Of a stretch of 64,000 nt of DNA, positions 16,068 to 23,440 are shown piece after piece. Under the pieces are notes generated by a model. That model did no database searches. It was not told where the DNA came from and worked only from the letters and a program-made list of their open reading frames with translations. The translations under genes and the position numbers were made by a program. The number at the start of each line of letters is the position of its first letter. Within the stretch, counting starts at the first letter, position 1. This DNA comes from Enterococcaceae bacterium (GTDB lineage: Bacteria > Bacillota > Bacilli > Lactobacillales > Enterococcaceae). The DNA is taken from assembly GCA_022649665.1 (NCBI GenBank), contig JALCOL010000007.1, positions 38,345-102,344 on the forward strand. Reading direction: 5' to 3'.

Positions 16068-16600
16068 TTATTTTTTTACTCGCTGAAGCATCGGCAGCAA
16101 GATCGTTGCCGCGATGCCGCCGATCAGTGCAGTGATCAGCTGTGGTACAGAGAACATCGTCGTGATCAGCTTCGTCTGCGGCGCAGGCAGCTGCAGGAAA
16201 TAAGGCAGCAGACACTTTGTCACAGTCAAAAACAAGACGAGAAATTTGCAAACAGCACCGATGACGGCAGCCGTGCCGTACTGCAGCCATTGATTTTTGA
16301 TTGGGGTTTTTTGATGATCAAATGCCAAATCACGACCAATACGAGATTCCCGAGGATGATAAAAGGGATCAGCGGCGGCAGTTTCGGCCCGATACCTAAA
16401 AGAAAAGCGAAGATCGGCGAGATCGCAGCGACGACGATGCCGCTTTTTGTATCGATCAGAACTGTTGCGGCAATCAAAACGAAATTGACCAGAGAGCCGG
16501 TCACGAGTTGGCCGAGCGGCGCAGAGAGACTTTGAAAAATGATCAAGATCGCCACGAACAATGCTGTTTGGACGATCCACTTGGCAGGTGAAGTTTTCAT
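16068..16600 (-). pseudogene. ECF transporter S component-like protein, frameshifted
   Basis: The N-terminal part (16600 to about 16310) encodes a hydrophobic start, MKTSPAKWIVQTALFVAILI, and several membrane spans ending in VVIWHLIIKK. The rest (TPIKNQWLQYGTAAVIGAVCKF to QRVKK) continues in another frame down to 16068. The break is at a run of six A on the coding strand (plus-strand T-run 16307-16312); one more A would restore a protein of about 177 residues. The fold resembles ECF S components; the substrate is not recognisable. It begins 38 bases after the hydrogenase gene and is probably co-transcribed with it. A real mutation, a sequencing error or a -1 ribosomal shift are all possible. 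Confidence 0.65.
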
Positions 16601-16621
16601 AAGTGGCTAGCTTCTTTCTAT

Positions 16622-16653
16622 TTTATAATTCTTCGACTTTATAATTCTTCGAC
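16622..16653. repeat. 16-bp tandem duplication spanning the hydA stop codon
   Basis: TTTATAATTCTTCGAC occurs twice head-to-tail, at 16622-16637 and 16638-16653. On the minus strand each unit contains GAA GAA TTA TAA, so the last codons and the stop codon of the hydrogenase gene are duplicated. The first stop is used; the second copy lies in the gap before the ECF gene. Confidence 0.85.
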
Positions 16654-18360
16654 GTTGTGGACAGTGTGCAGTTGATGATGGGCGAGTTCAGAGAGCGGCT
16701 TCCGGTAGTATTCGCGATAGATCTCTTGGATCGAAGGATTTTCATGCGAGAAGCGGAGCTGATCATGCATATCCAGCTTGTACAGTGTTGGTGCGCGTCT
16801 GGCCGCCATTTCCTCGCCGTCGCAGATCGGCTGACCGCCGCCGCCGACGCAGCCGCCTGGACAAGCCATGATCTCAACGAAGTCAAATTGGCATTTGCCG
16901 TCTTTCAGATCTTCGATCAGCTGACGGGTATTGGCAAGTCCGCTGACAACGGCCGCCCGGATCGGTTTGCCGCCAAGTTCGATGGTGACTTCTTTACGAC
17001 CGTTTTGCCCGCGGACCGCTTTGAAATGGTCCGGTTCGGGATTTTTACCGTTGACTAGATAATAAGCGGTTCGCAAAGCGGCCTCCATTACCCCGCCAGT
17101 TGCACCGAAGATCACACCGGCACCGCTCCCGGTTCCAAGCGGCGAATCCAGCTCGATTTCTTCAAAGTCGCGCGGATCCAAAAAGTCGCTTTTCACCATC
17201 CGGTCGAGCTCGCGAGTCGTAAGGGCAACGTCAACATCGGCCGTGCCAAAATCATTTTTCATACTTGGCAGAGCAGCCTCTTCTTTTTTTGCTAAGCAAG
17301 GCATGATCGAAACCGAGAAAACTTTTTTCGGATCGAGATTTTTTTGTTTGGCAAACCAGTTTTTCGTCACTGCCCCGAACATTTGCTGTGGGGATTTTGC
17401 GGTTGAAAGATGATCTGCCAGTTCAGGAAACTCTAATTTGGTAAAACGTACCCAACCTGGGCAGCAGGAAGTGAACATCGGCAAGTCTTCGGGATTTTTT
17501 TGCTGGATGAACTCAAGAAATTCTGAACCTTCCTCCATGATCGTCAAATCGGCACTGAAAGTCGTATCAAAAACATAGTCAAAGCCCATATGTTTCAAAA
17601 CAGCTCCCAGGCGTTCTACGGTCGCTTCTTCGGGCGTCATATGGAACGCTTCGCCCCAAGCCGTTCGGATCGCTGGCGCGATCTGAACGACCGTCGTGAT
17701 CTCAGGATCGGCGATCGCATCGATCACTTGCTGGATGTCGTCGCGTTCATGCAAGGCGCCGACTGGACAATGCGTGATGCACTGCCCGCAAAGCGAACAA
17801 TTGGCTTGTTCGATCGGTTTGTTGTGATGGACCTTGACGGTTGCCTGGGTTCCCGGGTAAGCGACATCCCAAACGTTGAGCGATTGGATATTGTCGCAGA
17901 CTTGGATGCAGCGCATGCATTTGATGCACTTGCTGTTGTCGCGGATCAGCGGAAAATTCTGCGGCCACGGCATCGTATCATATTTTTTGTCAAAATTTTC
18001 CTGGACTACTCCCAGCATATTGGAAAGGTCGCGCAAAGTACAATTGTCTCCGCGCACACAGCTCGTACATTCCACTTTATGCTGGCTCAAAATCAGCTCG
18101 ACATTATTTCGGCGGGCCGCTCGCACGGCAGGACTGTTGGTCCGGATCTCCATGTCATCAGCGGCCGGCGTGTTGCAGGCAGCGACCAGCTGATCTTTTC
18201 CTTCAACTTCAACAACACAGACGCGGCAGGCGCCGATCTCATTTAAATCTTTATAGTAGCAAAGCGTCGGGATATGGATCTTGGCTTGTTTGGCAGCCTC
18301 CAAGATCGTTGTTCCCGCCGGAACTTCAATCGCTCGATTATCGATCGTCAGTTTTACCAT
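16639..18360 (-). CDS. hydA: [FeFe] hydrogenase, catalytic subunit (CpI-like architecture)
   Basis: 573 residues, close to clostridial CpI. Order of modules: N-terminal [2Fe-2S] ferredoxin-like domain (cysteines in CYYKDLNEIGACRVCVVEVEG region), His-Cys3 [4Fe-4S] site (HKVECTSCVRGDNC, about 95), two [4Fe-4S] motifs (CIKCMRCIQVC and CSLCGQCITHC), then the H-cluster domain. All three H-cluster signatures are intact: FTSCCPGW (L1), MPCLAKKEE (L2) and EIMACPGGCVGGGGQP (L3). The C-terminal small-subunit-like tail has EYYRKPLSELAHHQLHT. It should interconvert 2H+ and H2. The HydEFG maturases are not in this window. It overlaps the preceding gene by 7 bases, so it is translationally coupled. Confidence in the reaction is high, physiological direction unknown. 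Confidence 0.95.
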   Translation of the reverse strand: MVKLTIDNRAIEVPAGTTILEAAKQAKIHIPTLCYYKDLNEIGACRVCVVEVEGKDQLVAACNTPAADDMEIRTNSPAVRAARRNNVELILSQHKVECTSCVRGDNCTLRDLSNMLGVVQENFDKKYDTMPWPQNFPLIRDNSKCIKCMRCIQVCDNIQSLNVWDVAYPGTQATVKVHHNKPIEQANCSLCGQCITHCPVGALHERDDIQQVIDAIADPEITTVVQIAPAIRTAWGEAFHMTPEEATVERLGAVLKHMGFDYVFDTTFSADLTIMEEGSEFLEFIQQKNPEDLPMFTSCCPGWVRFTKLEFPELADHLSTAKSPQQMFGAVTKNWFAKQKNLDPKKVFSVSIMPCLAKKEEAALPSMKNDFGTADVDVALTTRELDRMVKSDFLDPRDFEEIELDSPLGTGSGAGVIFGATGGVMEAALRTAYYLVNGKNPEPDHFKAVRGQNGRKEVTIELGGKPIRAAVVSGLANTRQLIEDLKDGKCQFDFVEIMACPGGCVGGGGQPICDGEEMAARRAPTLYKLDMHDQLRFSHENPSIQEIYREYYRKPLSELAHHQLHTVHNVEEL

Positions 18361-20182
18361 GATTGTTTTCTCCCTCCACGAAAGGCTCCATAGCCAAAAT
18401 GATCACAGCGCAAGCAGCGGGACGCTTCTTGCAGTGCTTCTTCTTCCGAATTCGGCAATTCGATATCTTTGAAGTCGTGTTTGCGCTCTTCAGCGGCCCG
18501 TTCATGCAGTTCGACACGCCCGCACGGAACACGGTCATGGAGCAGCGGAGCCGGGATCTCGACGTCAGTTTGGATCTGATGATCGAAGCCCAGATGTTGA
18601 TCGATATTGGCAGCTGCTACTTTGCCGGCTGCGATCGCTTTGATCACGGTCGCCGGACCAGTCACACAGTCGCCCCCGAGAAGACTTTCGGCATTTCATC
18701 GAATTGAGTTTCTTGATTTGGAACTAAACGTCCCCATTTTTCCGGCAGGCCGACTTCAGCGAAAACTTCGCTGTCGATACTTTGGCCGATCGAAACAATG
18801 ACGATATCCGCATCGACTTTGACTTTCGGAATGTCGGCTTTGCGCGGTGCAGGGCGGCCGTTTTTATCGTAAGGACCGATGATCTGCGGTTGGAGCCAGA
18901 TTCCAGTCACATCTTCATTCGCGTCGGTTTCGATCGAAACTGGCGCCATCAGTTCCATGACATCACATCCTTCGGCGATCGCGCCTTCGACTTCAGCCGG
19001 CAGCGCCGTCATATCTTCTTGCCGCCGCCGGTAAGCGATGTGAACGATCTCGGCACCTAAACGGACGGAAGTTCTGGCCACATCCATCGCGACATTGCCG
19101 CCGCCGACAACAACGACGCGTTTGTCTTTGAAGTCCGGCATTTTTCCATCGCCGATCGCACGCAGCATTTCAACAGCGGAGAAGACGCCGCGGCCCTCTT
19201 CGCCCGGGATATTCAAATGTTTTTCTGCATGGGCGCCGATCGCAACATAGATCGCGTCAAAGTCGCGCTGGAGACGTTTGAAGTTGCTTGGCTCATTAAT
19301 GTCCGTATCGGTCTTGATATCAACGCCGGTACTCAAGATCAAATCGATATCACGCTGCAGATTTTCACGGTTCAAGCGGTAGCTCGGGATCCCGTAGCGC
19401 AGCATGCCGCCCAACTGCTGGCGTTTTTCAAACACGGTCGTATCGTGGCCCATCAGCTGCAGATAGAAAGCGGCTGTCAAACCGCTTGGTCCGCCGCCGA
19501 TGATCGCGATCGTTTTGCCGGTCTTCGGATACGGCTGCATCGGCAGCGCGTCCCCGCCGTTTTCAACGGCAAATTCTTTCAAGCCGCGGATATTGATGCT
19601 GCGATCCAGCATATTCCGCCGGCATTTATTTTCGCATGGATGCTCGCAGACATATGCGCAAGCTGTGGGGAAGGGGTTATCTTTGCGGATCACTTTCAAG
19701 GCGTCGGAGTTGCGGTGGTCGCTGATCAGCGCAACATATCCCGGGATATCAACTTCAGCCGGGCATTCTTCAACACATGGAATGCCTTGATGTTCACTCA
19801 AGCAGTACCCGTTGGCAACATGGTTCTCAAAGTCAGAACGGAAGGCGACCACGCAACGCAAAACTTCGGACGCTGCTTGGAAGCCGATCGCGCAATCCGC
19901 TGAATTTTTGATATTTCGCGCAGTTCTTTCGATCAAATCGATCGTTTTGTCCGAACCCTCGCCATGGAGGACCTCATCTAAGAGGGTGCGCAATTGACCG
20001 AGACCGATTCGGCAAGGGACACATTTCCCGCAGCTTTGGCTGTGACAGAGATGGACAAATGCAGAAGCTACTTCGACAGGGCACAGATTGGGCGCAGCAA
20101 AAACACGCCGCTGAATGTTTTGATACAGCTCTTCAGTGACTTTTTCGGCATACGCCTGTGAATGCAATGATAGTCTGTTCAT
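18354..20182 (-). pseudogene. NuoF-tail/GltD-type NAD(P)H:acceptor subunit of hydrogenase, frameshifted
   Basis: A NuoF-like C-terminal iron-sulfur segment (about 45-130, SQSCGKCVPCRIGLGQLRTLL) is fused to a GltD-type flavoprotein. The GltD part has cysteine motifs CVEECPAEVDIPGY and CAYVCEHPCENKC, an FAD loop IAIIGGGPSGLTAAFYL and an NAD(P)H loop VVVVGGGNVAMDVARTSVRLG. It lacks the FMN domain of NuoF. It would pass electrons between NAD(P)H and the hydrogenase. At 18673-18677 a run of five G (coding strand) should be six: as it stands the frame ends after VFSGATV, and the expected GGDCVTGPATVIKAIAAGK continues in the -1 frame to 18354. Restored length is 609 residues. The start has AAAAAGGAG 12 bases upstream. 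Confidence 0.8.
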
Positions 20183-20253
20183 GAGTGGTAGACGCTCCTT
20201 TTTGTGAGAATGAAAATCAACATTACGTAGTTTTTTTATAAAGACTTTCCATT

Positions 20254-20287
20254 ATTTTATTATGAAATGAAAGGGATTGCAATCCCT
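20254..20287 (-). promoter_or_regulatory. Hydrogenase operon promoter with palindromic operator
   Basis: Reading the minus strand, TTGCAA (20282-20277), 17-base spacer and TAAAAT (20259-20254) form a good promoter about 70 bases before the start codon. The -35 box is the centre of a perfect 16-bp palindrome, AGGGATTGCAATCCCT (20272-20287). A protein bound there would block the promoter, so this is a strong operator candidate. The regulator is unknown. Confidence 0.6.
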
Positions 20288-20454
20288 CAATATTCATTTT
20301 CCTTCATATTAGTAAATTCACAAGATAATTAATCGTTTTGTTATATAAAATTCATTTCACAAAAGGGCCGTTAAGCAAGCGAAATATTGGAACGAATCGT
20401 CCCTAATATTTTTTAGTATCCCTAATTTTTTTTAATTATTCAAGCGGAAAACCA
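20288..20454. other. A/T-rich divergent intergenic region with repeated TCCCTAAT motif
   Basis: No gene is seen between the hydrogenase and feo promoters. The region holds two adjacent 19-base direct repeats beginning TCCCTAAT and followed by T-runs (20400-20418 and 20419-20437). Together with AATCCCTCAATATT (20281-20294), this makes three TCCCT-AAT units. Two half-sites TTCACAA (around 20327 and 20357) resemble half of a Rex operator but are not paired. Confidence 0.4.
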
Positions 20455-20504
20455 TTGACATTCGGCAGGTTTGGCGGTAGAATAGCCAGTGAGAATGATT
20501 ATCA
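20455..20504 (+). promoter_or_regulatory. feoAB promoter with Fur box
   Basis: Consensus TTGACA (20455-20460), 17-base spacer, TAGAAT (20478-20483). Starting at 20490, at the expected transcription start, TGAGAATGATTATCA differs by one base from the 7-1-7 Fur consensus TGATAATNATTATCA. Fur-Fe2+ binding here would repress feoAB when iron is plentiful. Confidence 0.85.
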
Positions 20505-20533
20505 CTTACTATTGCGATGGGAGCGGAAGTTAA

Positions 20534-20992
20534 ATGAAGTTGTCAGATGCTGCATTGAACCAAGTATATACGATCACCGGATTCCACGGGTTCGCCGGGC
20601 AAGAAAGGCATTTGCATAATCTCGGATTGATCATCGGCGCGAATGTTCGATTGGTCACAATGCATAAGGATGCCGGAATTTTATTGATCCAAAACTCGCG
20701 TTTGGCTTTATCCAGAAAATTGTTGAGCAGCATCGATGTCGAAGAAGGTGAAATCGCCCATCGAGAACGAATGCCGCTTTCCAAAGCAAAATTAGGAACG
20801 ACCGGCAAAGTTGCCGCGATCATCGGTTCAGCAGATATCAAGCGGCGGATCATTGATAAGGGGATCACGAAGGGGACTGAGATCACCGTGAATAAAATCG
20901 CGCCGCTCGGCGACCCGCTCGAAGTTCAAGTCAGAGGATACAAAATGAATTTACGAAAAGAAGAAGCAGATTTGATCATGGTGGAGGTCTAG
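20534..20992 (+). CDS. feoA: Ferrous iron transport protein A (double FeoA domain)
   Basis: 152 residues, twice the usual 75, consisting of two SH3-like FeoA units (about 1-72 and 78-152; the second has LGTTGKVAAIIGSADIKRRIIDKGITKGTEITVNKIAPLGDPLEVQVRGYKMNLRKEEADLI). FeoA is a cytosolic partner that supports FeoB. ATG20534 follows GGGAGCGG. It is first in a Fur-controlled operon; feoB begins 4 bases after its stop. Confidence 0.93.
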   Translation: MKLSDAALNQVYTITGFHGFAGQERHLHNLGLIIGANVRLVTMHKDAGILLIQNSRLALSRKLLSSIDVEEGEIAHRERMPLSKAKLGTTGKVAAIIGSADIKRRIIDKGITKGTEITVNKIAPLGDPLEVQVRGYKMNLRKEEADLIMVEV

Positions 20993-20995
20993 TTG

Positions 20996-23155
20996 ATGAA
21001 AAATGAAAAAAAAATCAATGTTGCGCTCGCCGGCAATCCGAACAGCGGGAAGACGAGCTTGTTCAACGGATTGACCGGAGCTGCTCAATATGTTGGGAAC
21101 TGGCCTGGGGTTACGGTTGAAAAAAAATCTGGTGTTTACCGCAATGATTCACGAATCGTCATTCAGGATCTTCCTGGTTGCTATTCGCTTTCCCCGTACA
21201 CTTCAGAAGAGATCGTTTCGCGGGATTATTTGATCCAAGGAAATCCGGATGCAGTCGTCGATGTTGTTGATGTAACGAATTTAGAACGTCATCTATACTT
21301 GACGACGCAGTTGATCGAAACTGGTCATCCGGTCGTGATGGCGCTTAATATGATCGACTTGCTGGAAAAAGATAAAAAAGCCGGTATCAACGTTGAGAAA
21401 CTTTCTTATGCATTGGGGATCCCAGTCATTGAAACAAGCGCCGTCAAAAATAAAGGATTAGTCCAATTGATGGAAGCTGTTGCTAAGCGCGTTGAAGACT
21501 CATCTGCTAAGATCCAATATCCGGACTACAGCAGTCAAGTCGAAAGCGCCTTGTCTGAAATCGGCAAAGTGATCAAAGACAATGTTGCGCCGGACAAGCT
21601 TCGCTGGTACAGCATCAAACTTTTTGAACGCGATGACAAAGCAAAAAAAGAAGTCGAGCTGAATGGCAAACAGCTGCAAGACATCGAAGACATCATCGGG
21701 ATCGTCGAAAAGTTGAAGATGGATGATTCTGAGTCGGTCATCGTCAATGAGCGCTATGATTACATCCATCGCGTCGTTGAACTATGCATGGTCGACCGCT
21801 CAGTAGCTGCGGCGAACTTGACGGACAAGATCGACCGCATCATCACCAATAAATGGCTTTCGGTTCCGATTTTTGCCTTGATCATGTGGGCAGTCTACTA
21901 CTTGTCGATCCAAACGGTCGGCACGTGGGGAACAGATTGGATCAATGATCAGCTTTTCGGGAAATGGGTTCCTGATTTTCTGAATACTTGGATGCAGAAC
22001 ATGAACGTCGCCGCATGGCTGCAGGACTTGGTACTGAACGGTGTCATCGCCGGTGTCGGCGCAGTCCTCGGCTTCCTGCCGCAGATCGTTGTATTGTTCC
22101 TCTGTTTGAGCTTTTTGGAAGATTGCGGCTACATGGCGCGGATCGCTTTTGTTATGGACCGGATCTTCCGCAAAGTCGGGCTTTCCGGCAAACAATTCAT
22201 TCCAATGCTGATCGCAACAGGCTGCGGTGTTCCAGCAGTGACGGCTACTCGAACGATCGAAAATGAACAAGATCGCCGGATCTCGATCATGGTCACGACA
22301 TTCATTCCTTGTTCGGCGAAATTGCCGATCATCGGCTTGATCGCCGGCGCCTTCTTCCCGCATTCCAGCTGGGTCGCGCCTTCTGCATACTTTGTCGGGA
22401 TCGCTGCGATCATCCTTTCGGGGATCGGTTTGAAGAAAACACGCTTCTTCTCTGCAGATGCCGCACCATTCATCATGGAACTGCCAAACTACCATCTGCC
22501 GAACTTGCGCAATGCGCTCCTGCAAACTTGGGATAAAGCAAAGGGCTTCATTCATAAAGCTGGAACGATCATCTTCGTTTCCAGTATCGGGATCTGGTTC
22601 TTATCTACGTATAATTTCCGTCTGCAAAATGCCGGCGAATCCAACAGCATTTTAGCCAATATCGGACATGTCGTTGCCCCGATCTTTAAGCCATTAGGCT
22701 GGGGAACTTGGCAAAATACCGTGGCCGTCTTTACCGGACTGGTCGCGAAAGAAAATCTGCTCGGGACGCTTGGGATCCTCTTCGGGTCACAAGTTGCCAG
22801 TGAAAACGGCACCGAGATCTGGACGCAATTGCGGGCTGCGATCTCGCCGGTAGCCGGCTACTCGTTTTTGATCTTCAATCTGCTTTGTGCGCCATGTTTC
22901 GCTGCGATCGGTTCGATGTACCGCGAAATGGGCAGTGCAAAATGGACTTGGGGTGCGATCGCTTATCAATGCGGTCTGGCTTATGCAGTCAGCTTTGTGA
23001 TCTATCAAATCGGCTCAGTCCTCTTTGAAGGAGCAGCTTTCAATATTGCTACGATCTTGGCACTTCTAGTTATCGCGCTCGGCATCTACTTCATCGTTAG
23101 AAAACCGAAAGCACGTCAACATTCTTTGGGAAAATTAGCGAATGATGCGCTTTAA
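20996..23155 (+). CDS. feoB: Ferrous iron transporter FeoB
   Basis: 719 residues. N-terminal G domain: G1 AGNPNSGKTSLFN, G3 DLPGCYSL, G4 NMID. A GDI-like helical linker spans about 170-270, and the membrane permease with two Gate motifs starts at about 285 (LEDCGYMARIAFVMDRIFRKVGLSGKQFIPMLIATGCGVPAVTATRTI, and the FIPCSAKLPI region). It imports Fe2+ under anoxic or low-iron conditions. ATG20996 sits 8 bases after GGAGGT. It is followed by a small Cys-rich membrane peptide gene. Confidence 0.96.
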   Translation: MKNEKKINVALAGNPNSGKTSLFNGLTGAAQYVGNWPGVTVEKKSGVYRNDSRIVIQDLPGCYSLSPYTSEEIVSRDYLIQGNPDAVVDVVDVTNLERHLYLTTQLIETGHPVVMALNMIDLLEKDKKAGINVEKLSYALGIPVIETSAVKNKGLVQLMEAVAKRVEDSSAKIQYPDYSSQVESALSEIGKVIKDNVAPDKLRWYSIKLFERDDKAKKEVELNGKQLQDIEDIIGIVEKLKMDDSESVIVNERYDYIHRVVELCMVDRSVAAANLTDKIDRIITNKWLSVPIFALIMWAVYYLSIQTVGTWGTDWINDQLFGKWVPDFLNTWMQNMNVAAWLQDLVLNGVIAGVGAVLGFLPQIVVLFLCLSFLEDCGYMARIAFVMDRIFRKVGLSGKQFIPMLIATGCGVPAVTATRTIENEQDRRISIMVTTFIPCSAKLPIIGLIAGAFFPHSSWVAPSAYFVGIAAIILSGIGLKKTRFFSADAAPFIMELPNYHLPNLRNALLQTWDKAKGFIHKAGTIIFVSSIGIWFLSTYNFRLQNAGESNSILANIGHVVAPIFKPLGWGTWQNTVAVFTGLVAKENLLGTLGILFGSQVASENGTEIWTQLRAAISPVAGYSFLIFNLLCAPCFAAIGSMYREMGSAKWTWGAIAYQCGLAYAVSFVIYQIGSVLFEGAAFNIATILALLVIALGIYFIVRKPKARQHSLGKLANDAL

Positions 23156-23180
23156 GAATTTTTGAAAGAAGGAATTGAAA

Positions 23181-23333
23181 ATGGGTACATTCATTATTGC
23201 AGCAATTCTGTTCGGTAGTGCGGGCTATGTCGTTTACCGTCGTTTCAAAAATGGTCCGGAATGCGACGATGCATCATGCAACTGCGGCTGTTCTGTCAAT
23301 AAAAAGAAAGTCCGCAAACTGAAAAAATCATAA
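23181..23333 (+). CDS. FeoB-associated Cys-rich membrane peptide
   Basis: 50 codons: one membrane helix (TFIIAAILFGSAGYVVY), then a cytosolic tail with a tight cysteine cluster (CDDASCNCGC) and a lysine-rich end. Small proteins of this design follow feoB in many Firmicutes and are thought to fill the FeoC position; the molecular role is not established. AAAGAAGGAATTG precedes ATG23181. It is last in the feo operon, before a terminator. Confidence 0.85.
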   Translation: MGTFIIAAILFGSAGYVVYRRFKNGPECDDASCNCGCSVNKKKVRKLKKS

Positions 23334-23334
23334 G

Positions 23335-23373
23335 AAAAAAGATGCTGCCGAAAAAAACGGCGGCATCTTTTTT
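23335..23373 (+). terminator. Intrinsic terminator of feo operon
   Basis: AAGATGCTGCCG and CGGCGGCATCTT form a stem (one G-U pair) around an A-rich loop, followed by six to seven T residues. Confidence 0.85.
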
Positions 23374-23387
23374 GCGTTTCGATTTCC

Positions 23388-23425
23388 TTTACAATTGAAG
23401 AGAAACTACTTATGCTTAGAAGTAG
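23388..23425 (+). promoter_or_regulatory. Promoter of the wall-binding CAP protein gene
   Basis: TTTACA (23388-23393), 17-base spacer, TATGCT (23411-23416). The arms CTACTT (23406-23411) and AAGTAG (23420-23425) form an inverted repeat across the -10 box, a possible operator. Confidence 0.5.
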
Positions 23426-23440
23426 ATAGGGGTGAAGGTA

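Noticed and set aside
18665..18667. Start of a separate small gene (18354-18665) after the hydrogenase subunit
   Set aside because: Its product is the missing C-terminus of the GltD-like protein (VTGPATVIKAIAAGK onwards), so it is the continuation of a frameshifted gene.
20320..20365. Rex operator between the hydrogenase and feo operons
   Set aside because: Only single TTCACAA half-sites in the same orientation are seen; the paired TTGTGA-N6-TCACAA form is missing.
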